Assembly: GCA_046297935.1 (NCBI GenBank)
Contig: JBKBHA010000003.1
Span: forward strand, 186,001-250,000
DNA: 64,000 nt
Direction of reading: 5' to 3'
From: CAYMZZ01 sp046297935
Lineage (GTDB): Bacteria > Bacteroidota > Bacteroidia > Chitinophagales > Chitinophagaceae
Positions 8,224 through 14,396 of this stretch are shown here, piece by piece; position 1 is the first letter of the stretch; every line of letters starts with the position of its first letter. Both the position numbers and the translations under genes were made by a program. A model generated the notes under the pieces. It was given only the letters and a program-made list of their open reading frames with translations, was not told the origin of the DNA and made no database searches.

Positions 8224-9645
8224 CTACAACAATGTAGAAGGGCAAACATAGTCGGTCAATCTGAACCGCTCTGTTTCTTTTATTGCTTTAAACCCGCCCT
8301 TTACATCTACCAGATTATCGTAACCCCTTGCACGCAGTATGGATGTAAAGATCATCGAACGATAACCGCCGGCGCAATGCACATAATAGGTTTTGTTGCG
8401 ATCTATTGACGACATCGCATCGTTGATAAAATCGAGCGGCGCGTTTTCGGCTTCCACGATATGTTCGCTAAGGAATTCGCTTTTTTTCCTGACATCCAGA
8501 ATATGTATATCCTTGTTGGCTGTTTGCAAATCTGCCAGCTCGCCAGGTTCGATGCTGCGAATAGTGTCTATTTCCTTTCCTGCCTTTTTCCAGGCCTCAA
8601 TGCCTCCCTGCAGGTAGCCAATCACGTGATCGTACCCTACCCTGCTCAATCTTGTTACCACTTCCTCTTCGGTACCAGGTTCGCAAACAATCAGAATTTC
8701 CTGTTTGATATCTGGTATCATGGCTCCGACCCAGGGAGCAAAAGAGCCCTCAAGACCTATGTTGATGGAATTGGGTACAAAGCCTTTTGCGAATTGCTGT
8801 GCAGCACGTACATCGAGCATCAGGGCTCCGGTTTCATTAGCGGCTGTTTCAAATGCATCGGGACTCATTCCATGCAGACCACGTTCAAGCACTTTGTCGA
8901 TGCTTTCGTAGCCCTGGATATTCATCATCACATTCAAGGGGAAATAAGAAGGAGGCGCCACTAAGCCGGTTGTTACTTCGGCTATAAACTCTTCTTTTGT
9001 CATATCGGCCCTCAGTGCATAGTTAGTCTGCTTCTGATGGCCCAATGTATCGGTTGTTTCCTTGCTCATGTTCTTACCACATGCACTGCCGGCACCATGC
9101 GCCGGATACACGATGATATCGTCGGCCAGCGGCATTATTTTCGTGCGAAGCGAATCAAACAAATAGGCTGCCAGCTTTTCCTGTGTGAGATCTGATTTTA
9201 CTTTCTGAGCAAGGTCGGGACGACCCACATCGCCAATAAAAAGCGTGTCACCACTAAAAAGTCCCACGGGCTTACCTTTTTCATCTTTCAACAGATAACA
9301 GGTGCTCTCCATGGTATGCCCGGGTGTATGCAATACCTGAATCGTTGCTTTTCCCAACTTCAACTCCTCGCCATCTTTGGCTGCGTAAAAATCAAAGGCG
9401 GGTTCTGCATTGGGACCATACACAATGGGGGCGCCCGTTTTTTTGGAAAGGTCGAGGTGACCACTTACAAAATCGGCATGAAAATGGGTTTCCAGCACAT
9501 ACTTAATAGTAGCATTGTCCTTTTCGGCTTTTTTAATATACGGCTCTACCTCGCGAAGGGGATCGATGATGGCAGCTTCCCCATCGCTTTCAATGTAATA
9601 AGCTCCCTGCGCCAGGCAACCGGTATAGATCTGTTCGATTTTCAT
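8224..9645 (-). CDS. persulfide dioxygenase - double rhodanese fusion
   Basis: The 473-residue protein has an N-terminal metallo-beta-lactamase domain of the ETHE1-like persulfide dioxygenase type (about 1-215) and two rhodanese domains (about 260-355 and 370-465). Metal ligands are visible as H54-F-H56-A-D58, TPGH110, SGD133 and PAH183. The rhodanese loops are CEPGTEEE (C321) and CAGGYRS (C424), so both keep the cysteine. Such fusions oxidise glutathione-type persulfides to sulfite and exchange sulfur with thiosulfate in the cytoplasm. It is first in a unit with two rhodaneses, the DsrE-like protein and the outer-membrane channel, behind its own Crp-like promoter. Confidence 0.93.
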   Translation of the reverse strand: MKIEQIYTGCLAQGAYYIESDGEAAIIDPLREVEPYIKKAEKDNATIKYVLETHFHADFVSGHLDLSKKTGAPIVYGPNAEPAFDFYAAKDGEELKLGKATIQVLHTPGHTMESTCYLLKDEKGKPVGLFSGDTLFIGDVGRPDLAQKVKSDLTQEKLAAYLFDSLRTKIMPLADDIIVYPAHGAGSACGKNMSKETTDTLGHQKQTNYALRADMTKEEFIAEVTTGLVAPPSYFPLNVMMNIQGYESIDKVLERGLHGMSPDAFETAANETGALMLDVRAAQQFAKGFVPNSINIGLEGSFAPWVGAMIPDIKQEILIVCEPGTEEEVVTRLSRVGYDHVIGYLQGGIEAWKKAGKEIDTIRSIEPGELADLQTANKDIHILDVRKKSEFLSEHIVEAENAPLDFINDAMSSIDRNKTYYVHCAGGYRSMIFTSILRARGYDNLVDVKGGFKAIKETERFRLTDYVCPSTLL

Positions 9646-9677
9646 ATTTTGTTATTTTAAAGTTGAGAACGATAACA

Positions 9678-9721
9678 CAAAGATGCCATCGTTTTATGGT
9701 GCTATAAATGACATAAGTCAC
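9678..9721 (-). promoter_or_regulatory. Crp-type promoter of the persulfide dioxygenase unit
   Basis: The half-sites ATGA and TCAC flank CATAAG at 9708-9721. On the minus strand the box CATCTTTG is at 9678-9685, with the same 33-base centre spacing as the YeeE, TauE and thioredoxin promoters. One half-site deviates from GTGA by one base. The start codon is 33 bases downstream of the box. Confidence 0.6.
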
Positions 9722-9746
9722 ACAGCACCGCTTGCGCGGTGCTGTG
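9721..9746. terminator. perfect GC-rich hairpin after peroxiredoxin gene
   Basis: Eleven-base arms CACAGCACCGC and GCGGTGCTGTG enclose a TTGC loop. It lies 37 bases after the peroxiredoxin stop on the minus strand and abuts the Crp-like palindrome of the next promoter. There is no T-run, so it may be a processing or insulating hairpin rather than a classic terminator. Confidence 0.5.
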
Positions 9747-9783
9747 TCTGTTTGTTGGCCTTGTTTTGAGGTTTGAATCTTCT

Positions 9784-10431
9784 TTAATTGAGCGATCGCC
9801 TGGCCAGGTACCAATCCACCATTTCCAAATCACTTTTCTTGCGTTCTGCCAGCGCTTCCACCGTCCTGGGTGCGGGCACAATCACTTTATCACCCGGCTT
9901 CCAGTCTAGCGGCATGGCACATTTATGTTCATCAGAAGTTTGAAGCGCTTGCAGGGCGCGTTTGATTTCTTCCATATTGCGGCCCACGTTCAGCGGATAA
10001 TACATAATGAGACGAACTTTCCCCTGCGGATCAATAATAAATACCGCGCGTACAGCGGCTGTCTCGCTTTCACCCGGCTGCAGCATGCCGTATAGTTTCG
10101 AAACGCTCATGTCAATGTCGGCAACTATAGGAAATTCAAACAGCACACCGGTTTTTTCATGAACAGCATTTACCCACGCAATATGGGCATGAATGCTGTC
10201 GATACTCAAACCCATCAACTTCGTATTACGCTCTGCAAAAAAATTCTTTTCTTTTGCAAAGCCACTCATTTCGGTAGTACATACCGGCGTAAAATCGGCC
10301 GGGTGAGAAAATAAAATCACCCAGCTGCCTTTGTTATACTCCGAAAACTTCAGCATACCAGTGGTGGTTACTGCTTCAAAATCGGGTGCCATATCACCGA
10401 TGCGTGGCATACTCGTAGTTGTCTGTTCCAT
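9784..10431 (-). CDS. 1-Cys peroxiredoxin (Prx6-like)
   Basis: The 215-residue protein matches the Prx6/AhpE-like class: SHPADFTPVCTTE (C51 peroxidatic) and the C-terminal MVDWYLARR motif typical of Prx6. It reduces hydroperoxides in the cytoplasm and may also act on persulfides. I use ATG 10431 since the longer reading to 10464 adds residues not expected for the family and is encoded next to the tandem repeat. It stands between the TauE/SafE and persulfide dioxygenase genes, separated on both sides by structured DNA. I found no Crp-like site directly upstream; it may be read from the TauE promoter through the repeats. Confidence 0.93.
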   Translation of the reverse strand: MEQTTTSMPRIGDMAPDFEAVTTTGMLKFSEYNKGSWVILFSHPADFTPVCTTEMSGFAKEKNFFAERNTKLMGLSIDSIHAHIAWVNAVHEKTGVLFEFPIVADIDMSVSKLYGMLQPGESETAAVRAVFIIDPQGKVRLIMYYPLNVGRNMEEIKRALQALQTSDEHKCAMPLDWKPGDKVIVPAPRTVEALAERKKSDLEMVDWYLARRSLN

Positions 10432-10460
10432 ATCAGAAATTTTTTGATTTAAAAAATTTC

Positions 10461-10640
10461 CCAACGCATGCGTTGGGGCTACGAATCACTTTCCACTTTC
10501 CACTCCCCTCTCTCCATTCCCCAACGCATGCGTTGGGGCTACGAATCACTTTCCACTCCCCACTCCCCTCTCTCCATTCCCCAACGCATGCGTTGGGGCT
10601 ACGAATCACTTTCCACTCCCCACTCCCCTCTCTCCACTCC
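10461..10640. repeat. three tandem 60-bp repeats with central palindrome
   Basis: Units start at 10461, 10521 and 10581. Each carries CCAACGCATGCGTTGG, a perfect palindrome that grows to 20 bases (CCCC...GGGG) in copies two and three, followed by GGCTACGAATCAC and a CCACTCCCC tract. Copies differ by only a few bases. A degenerate CCACTCCCC tail continues to about 10670, the stop of the TauE gene. The array lies in the spacer in front of the peroxiredoxin gene. It is not a CRISPR, as there are no unique spacers. Confidence 0.95.
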
Positions 10641-10670
10641 CCACTTTCCACTCTCCACTCCCCACTCCCC

Positions 10671-11480
10671 TCAATGCCCTCCACTCGGAAACATCAGTTC
10701 CTTAATAATTATATAAATACCCATCACCAACACAAACCAACCAAATCCTTTTTTCAGACTATCGGCCGATACTTTTTTGCTCATCTTATTGCCAATAAAA
10801 ATCCCCACTATGGCCAGACCTGTTACAGAAAGCAACAATGTCCAGTCCATATCCTGTTTTCCCAGATCGCCCGTAAAGCCGATCAACGATTTAGCTGCAA
10901 TGATCAAAAGTGATGTACCCACCGCCTGTTTCATGGGCAACTTGCTCAACAGCACCAGTGCAGGAATGATCAAAAATCCGCCGCCGGCGCCAACCAGGCC
11001 GGTTAACGTGCCCACAACAGTTCCCTCAAGCAGGATCAACGGATAATTAAATTTCTGTTTGCCAGTTTCGGCTTCGATGGGCTTCTTTTTATCACGAATC
11101 ATCGACACCGATGCAAAAACCATCAGTATGGCAAACAATATCATCATCAGCAGTGATTTGGTTACCACCAGACTGCCGATGGTAAACACTTCGCTGGGAA
11201 TAGCAGGAACTATAAACGCGCGGGTGGCATAAACGGCTGCGATGGATGGAATACCGAATATCAATGCCGTTTTCAAATTGATTTCACCCGACTTGTATTT
11301 GGGAAAACTGCCAACCAGACTGGTAGAACCTACTATGAATAGGGAATAGGCAGTGGCTACCACGGGCTCTACCCCAAAAAGATATACCAGCACCGGTACA
11401 GTGAGAATAGAACCACCGCCGCCGATCAATCCAAGCGAAATGCCAATCACCAGCGATGCAATGTATCCTACGATTTCCAT
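10671..11480 (-). CDS. TauE/SafE-family sulfite/organosulfonate exporter-like permease
   Basis: The 269-residue integral membrane protein has about eight helices in two related halves, with glycine-rich turns SLGLIGGGGSILTVPVL (about 15-31) and GTLTGLVGAGGGFLIIPAL (about 157-175), which are the TauE/SafE signatures. The family exports sulfite or sulfoacetate, or moves other anions. In this cluster it would fit removal of sulfite made by the persulfide dioxygenase. It has its own Crp-like promoter and follows the Crp gene by 84 bases. Confidence 0.9.
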   Translation of the reverse strand: MEIVGYIASLVIGISLGLIGGGGSILTVPVLVYLFGVEPVVATAYSLFIVGSTSLVGSFPKYKSGEINLKTALIFGIPSIAAVYATRAFIVPAIPSEVFTIGSLVVTKSLLMMILFAILMVFASVSMIRDKKKPIEAETGKQKFNYPLILLEGTVVGTLTGLVGAGGGFLIIPALVLLSKLPMKQAVGTSLLIIAAKSLIGFTGDLGKQDMDWTLLLSVTGLAIVGIFIGNKMSKKVSADSLKKGFGWFVLVMGIYIIIKELMFPSGGH

Positions 11481-11498
11481 GCTTTTCTATTTTGATGG

Positions 11499-11542
11499 CA
11501 AAGGTGCTTTGAGCTGGTCAATTTATGAGTGATAAAGGTTAC
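11499..11542 (-). promoter_or_regulatory. Crp-type promoter of the TauE/SafE gene
   Basis: GTGA-TAAAGG-TTAC at 11529-11542 lies within a longer dyad TGAGTGA...TTACTCA (11526-11545). The minus-strand box CACCTTTG is at 11499-11506, with centres 33 bases apart. The gene starts 18 bases downstream of the box. Confidence 0.6.
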
Positions 11543-11564
11543 TCAGCAAAAGAAAGAGAACGGA

Positions 11565-12197
11565 TTAATCGCGTATCCAATCAAATGAATTTCTGTGAAT
11601 GATGACCCAGCCATTCTGTTCCATCTTTTTCAATAATCGGCTAATCACTTCGCGTGATGAATTTAGGTCGCTGGCAATTTCCTGGTGCGTCAGCCGAATT
11701 TGCCGACCCATTTGCTTCACTTGCTTTTTTATATAAAATTCCAACCTCTCATCCATGTTCTTAAAAGCAATTTCGTTGACCGTACGCAACAACTCTTCAT
11801 ATCGGGACCGATAGGTTTTGATTACGAAGTAATGCCAACTTTTGTACTGGCCCAGCCATTTATCCATGAACTGAAGAGGTACGGTAAGTATAGTGACATC
11901 GGTGGGTGCCTTGGCCATTACCTGACTTTTTTCCTGTTGATAGGTACAAACCATCGACACGGCGCAGGCCTGGCCAGGCTGGATATTATAGATGAAGAAT
12001 TCATTCCCCTCTTCATCTTCCTGATAAAGCTTAATGATTCCATCGAGCACGAGCATGGTGGAGCGAATAGTCTGCCCAATTTTCAACATCGTGGTACCTG
12101 CTGGCACTTCCCTGATATCGCCATGCTGAACGAGCTCCTGGTAGAGACCTTCTTCAAGGCCAGGAAATAACTGATGTAATTGCGTTTGGTCAATCAT
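11565..12197 (-). CDS. Crp/Fnr-family transcriptional regulator of the sulfur cluster
   Basis: The 210-residue protein has an N-terminal cyclic-nucleotide-binding-like beta-roll (about 15-125), a dimer helix and a C-terminal winged HTH. The recognition helix SSREVISRLLKK keeps the R-E-xxx-R spacing by which E. coli Crp reads GTGA half-sites, which fits the GTGA-N6-TCAC palindromes found upstream of the neighbouring units and of this gene. No four-cysteine Fnr iron-sulfur set is present; the few cysteines lie in QACAVSMVC. The effector is unknown. It probably activates the cluster and its own gene. Confidence 0.92.
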   Translation of the reverse strand: MIDQTQLHQLFPGLEEGLYQELVQHGDIREVPAGTTMLKIGQTIRSTMLVLDGIIKLYQEDEEGNEFFIYNIQPGQACAVSMVCTYQQEKSQVMAKAPTDVTILTVPLQFMDKWLGQYKSWHYFVIKTYRSRYEELLRTVNEIAFKNMDERLEFYIKKQVKQMGRQIRLTHQEIASDLNSSREVISRLLKKMEQNGWVIIHRNSFDWIRD

Positions 12198-12253
12198 TCA
12201 GAAGTAATAGCCGGGGTGGCAGGGTTAAACAAATACGTTTCGATGAACCTCGG

Positions 12254-12319
12254 CAAATTAGAATGCTGCAAAGCCTAAAACAGTGATTATTGTCACCGTT
12301 GTATGCTGATAATGGTCAC
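12254..12319 (-). promoter_or_regulatory. double Crp-type site before the Crp/Fnr gene
   Basis: A perfect GTGA-TTATTG-TCAC is at 12283-12296 and a second CTGA-TAATGG-TCAC at 12306-12319, with centres 23 bases apart. The candidate -7 box CTAATTTG (minus strand) is at 12254-12261, one base nearer than in the other promoters. The paired sites suggest autoregulation. The box is a weaker match than elsewhere. Confidence 0.55.
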
Positions 12320-12329
12320 TAAACCACCA

Positions 12330-12698
12330 TCAGGGCTGTATGGGAGCCAGCAAATGCTCCTCAATGACCTGCTTAATGACTTTTTTAGGAAATGCTCCCG
12401 GCTGCATCATCGGCTGTCCGTTGACGGGAATAAACAAAATGCTGGGAATACTTTGAATTCCGAAAGCAGCGGATAACTCCAGTTCCCTTTCCGTATCTAC
12501 CTTGTAGATCACGAGCTTGCCTTCGTACTCGTTTGACAACTCCTCTAATACCGGAGCTACCATTTTACAGGGTCCGCACCAGTCGGCATAAAAGTCGATG
12601 ATGGCAGGCAGGTTGCCCTGAAATTTCCACTCGTTCTCAGTTTCGTAGTTAAACACCTTCTCTTTAAAGCCTGCCGTGGTAAGTTGTACTGTCGCCAT
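12330..12698 (-). CDS. thioredoxin
   Basis: The 122-residue cytoplasmic thioredoxin has the active site WCGPC at 40-44 and the cis-proline segment SIPSILFI. Thioredoxin reduces disulfides and can release hydrogen sulfide from protein persulfides. ATG 12698 is preceded by AAGGAT; a TTG at 12716 would add six residues unlike the family start. It has its own Crp-like promoter, which ties this copy to sulfur metabolism rather than general redox housekeeping. Confidence 0.93.
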   Translation of the reverse strand: MATVQLTTAGFKEKVFNYETENEWKFQGNLPAIIDFYADWCGPCKMVAPVLEELSNEYEGKLVIYKVDTERELELSAAFGIQSIPSILFIPVNGQPMMQPGAFPKKVIKQVIEEHLLAPIQP

Positions 12699-12713
12699 AT
12701 CCTTATTTTTCGC

Positions 12714-12757
12714 CAAAGCTAGGTGTTTGAATAGCCTGCGTGCGTAACTTAAGTTAC
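12714..12757 (-). promoter_or_regulatory. Crp-type promoter of the thioredoxin gene
   Basis: GTAA-CTTAAG-TTAC at 12744-12757 is a perfect 14-base palindrome, a variant of GTGA-N6-TCAC. The minus-strand box TAGCTTTG at 12714-12721 matches TAnnTTTG exactly, and the centres are 33 bases apart. It abuts a hairpin at 12758-12786. Confidence 0.6.
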
Positions 12758-12786
12758 AGCCAAATGCCGCTTCGCTGCATTTGGCT
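12758..12786. terminator. hairpin after the MBL/rhodanese paralogue
   Basis: Ten-base arms AGCCAAATGC and GCATTTGGCT enclose a nine-base loop. It lies about 20 bases after the stop of the gene ending at 12805 and directly upstream of the thioredoxin Crp-like palindrome. No T-run follows, so termination strength is unclear. Confidence 0.5.
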
Positions 12787-12804
12787 AATTAAATGGCTTC
12801 TTAT

Positions 12805-14154
12805 TTAAAGTAGCAGCTTGCAGTTTTTGCCGGCACGGCACAGGATGGCCGCAGCGATAATGGCGGCTGGCTGATCGTCGGCATAAACCATAAAGGTCTT
12901 TTTATTATCCAGTTGAGGTGCTTCCCGAATGAGTGCATTGAACTCCATTCGTAACGCAGACCTGACCGGATTCAGCTCCATTTTTTCGCTGCTACGTAGG
13001 TCCAGCACAACCAGATGACGGGTCTGTTTGACCTGTGGCTTGTAATCCGAAAAACTCAACTTGTTGAGCGAGATGGTTTCAAAACCCTCTTCCACCCAGC
13101 TTTCAATCCCTCCGCTAAGATATCCCGCGATATGATGGTACCCTATTCGCGCCAGTTGTACGATACGTTCGTCAACTTCGCTTTTGTCAGTGATCAAAAG
13201 CAAGGGCTGACGCATATCTGGCACGAGCCGTGCCATGCGACTTCCAAAATCCGAGCCAGGACTAACGGGTAATGATCCGGGAATAAACCCACCAGCGAAT
13301 TCATCAGTCTGGCGCATATCGATCACCTGTGCCGACTCATTTTTCCAAAGATCCAGAAAAATTTTAGGCGGAAGGGCTGTACTTCCTTTAATTAATATTT
13401 CGTCCATTGAAGGAAGCTCTGCCGCAGCATTGCTGATGATATTGAAAGGAAAATAGGCGGGTGGTTGCTCGAGGTCTGCCATACTCTGTTCAATAAAATC
13501 TTCCCGACTCAATGTGAGACTCAGGGCAGGATTAGTATTCCGTTGCGCACCCAGGCTATCAAAGGTTTTTGCAGAAATATTTTTTCCGCATGGACTGCCT
13601 GCACCATGGGCCGGATAAACCAATAGTTCATCACTTAAAGGCATGATCTTATTTCGTAGTGAATCATAAAGCAAGCCAGCTAAAAAACGGGGAGTAAACT
13701 CAGGCCGTAGTTGTTGAACCAGGTCGGGACGTCCGGCAGCGTCGATAAATAAAGTGTCCCCCGTAAATACCGCATAGTCAGTACCTGCTTCATCTTTCAG
13801 CAACCAGCAGGTGGATTCAAGTGAATGTCCCGGTGTATGCAGTGCCTGCACACAAACATTACCAATTCTAAAGGTCTCGCCATCGTAAGCAATATGTGCT
13901 TTGTGTGCCGGTGCCGCCGTGGGACCAAATACAATGGTAGCAGATGTGTTTCTGGCCAGCTCGCTATGACCACCCACATAATCGGCATGAAAATGTGTTT
14001 CGAATATATACCGGATCTTTGCGCCACTTCTATTTGCACGCAACAAATAGGCGGCTACATCCCGAAGCGGATCAATAATGGCCGCTTCGCCCGCGCTTTC
14101 TATATAATAAGATGCCCCCGAAAGGCAACTGGTATAAATTTGTTCTACTCGCAT
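12805..14154 (-). CDS. persulfide dioxygenase-like MBL protein with degenerate double rhodanese
   Basis: The 449-residue protein is a clear paralogue of the fusion at 8224-9645. The metallo-beta-lactamase part is intact: HFHAD at 54-58, TPGH110, TGD133, PAH183. Both rhodanese domains have lost the catalytic cysteine: the first loop reads LLITDKSEVDE with threonine near 322, the second FMVYADDQPAA with alanine near 425. The protein also lacks the last segment of the paralogue. It probably keeps persulfide oxidation but not sulfur transfer, or uses the domains for binding. I choose ATG 14154, which aligns with the paralogue start; the longer frame adds 23 unrelated residues. Confidence 0.9.
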   Translation of the reverse strand: MRVEQIYTSCLSGASYYIESAGEAAIIDPLRDVAAYLLRANRSGAKIRYIFETHFHADYVGGHSELARNTSATIVFGPTAAPAHKAHIAYDGETFRIGNVCVQALHTPGHSLESTCWLLKDEAGTDYAVFTGDTLFIDAAGRPDLVQQLRPEFTPRFLAGLLYDSLRNKIMPLSDELLVYPAHGAGSPCGKNISAKTFDSLGAQRNTNPALSLTLSREDFIEQSMADLEQPPAYFPFNIISNAAAELPSMDEILIKGSTALPPKIFLDLWKNESAQVIDMRQTDEFAGGFIPGSLPVSPGSDFGSRMARLVPDMRQPLLLITDKSEVDERIVQLARIGYHHIAGYLSGGIESWVEEGFETISLNKLSFSDYKPQVKQTRHLVVLDLRSSEKMELNPVRSALRMEFNALIREAPQLDNKKTFMVYADDQPAAIIAAAILCRAGKNCKLLL

Positions 14155-14224
14155 AACGGTCTTTTTCTCCGCGTATGCCAGGCGGAAGATCGCTGCAAGT
14201 TCCAGAGCGTCCACTTCTTTCAAA

Positions 14225-14238
14225 GTGCCAAATGTTAC
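14225..14238 (-). promoter_or_regulatory. weak Crp-like palindrome before the MBL paralogue
   Basis: GTGC-CAAATG-TTAC lies 71 bases upstream of the start at 14154. It departs from the consensus in both half-sites, and no good -7 box sits at the usual spacing, so this is a low-confidence member of the set. Confidence 0.25.
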
Positions 14239-14311
14239 AAAGCGGGTTGAGTTCTGTCAGTACCCTTTGGCAAATGTGCAAGTGTGCAAATGTGAAAATG
14301 GCGCCTTTGGC

Positions 14312-14395
14312 AAATGTGCAAATGTGAAAATGTGTAAATGTGCAAATGATAAATTGACCATTTGCACATTCACACATTTTCACATTTGCACATTT
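14312..14395. terminator. 37-bp-arm inverted repeat of CAAATGTG units
   Basis: Arms 14312-14348 and 14359-14395 are 37 bases each with a single mismatch, enclosing a ten-base loop. The arms are themselves made of AAATGTG and CAAATG units, and the same units continue upstream from about 14273. It begins one base after the stop of the T9SS gene, so a transcript of that gene would end in a very long stem. It may act as a terminator or be an expanded simple repeat. Confidence 0.8.
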
Positions 14396-14396
14396 T

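Noticed and set aside
10461..10640. CRISPR array
   Set aside because: Units are contiguous with no unique spacers and no cas genes are present.
10433..10684. ORFs on both strands across the tandem repeat
   Set aside because: They consist only of the repeated 60-base unit translated (Gly-Glu-Trp-Arg or Ser-Thr-Pro-His runs), with no independent sign of coding.
14225..14238. Sixth firm member of the Crp-site set
   Set aside because: Both half-sites deviate and no CAAAnnTG box lies at 30 bases; kept only as a weak feature.
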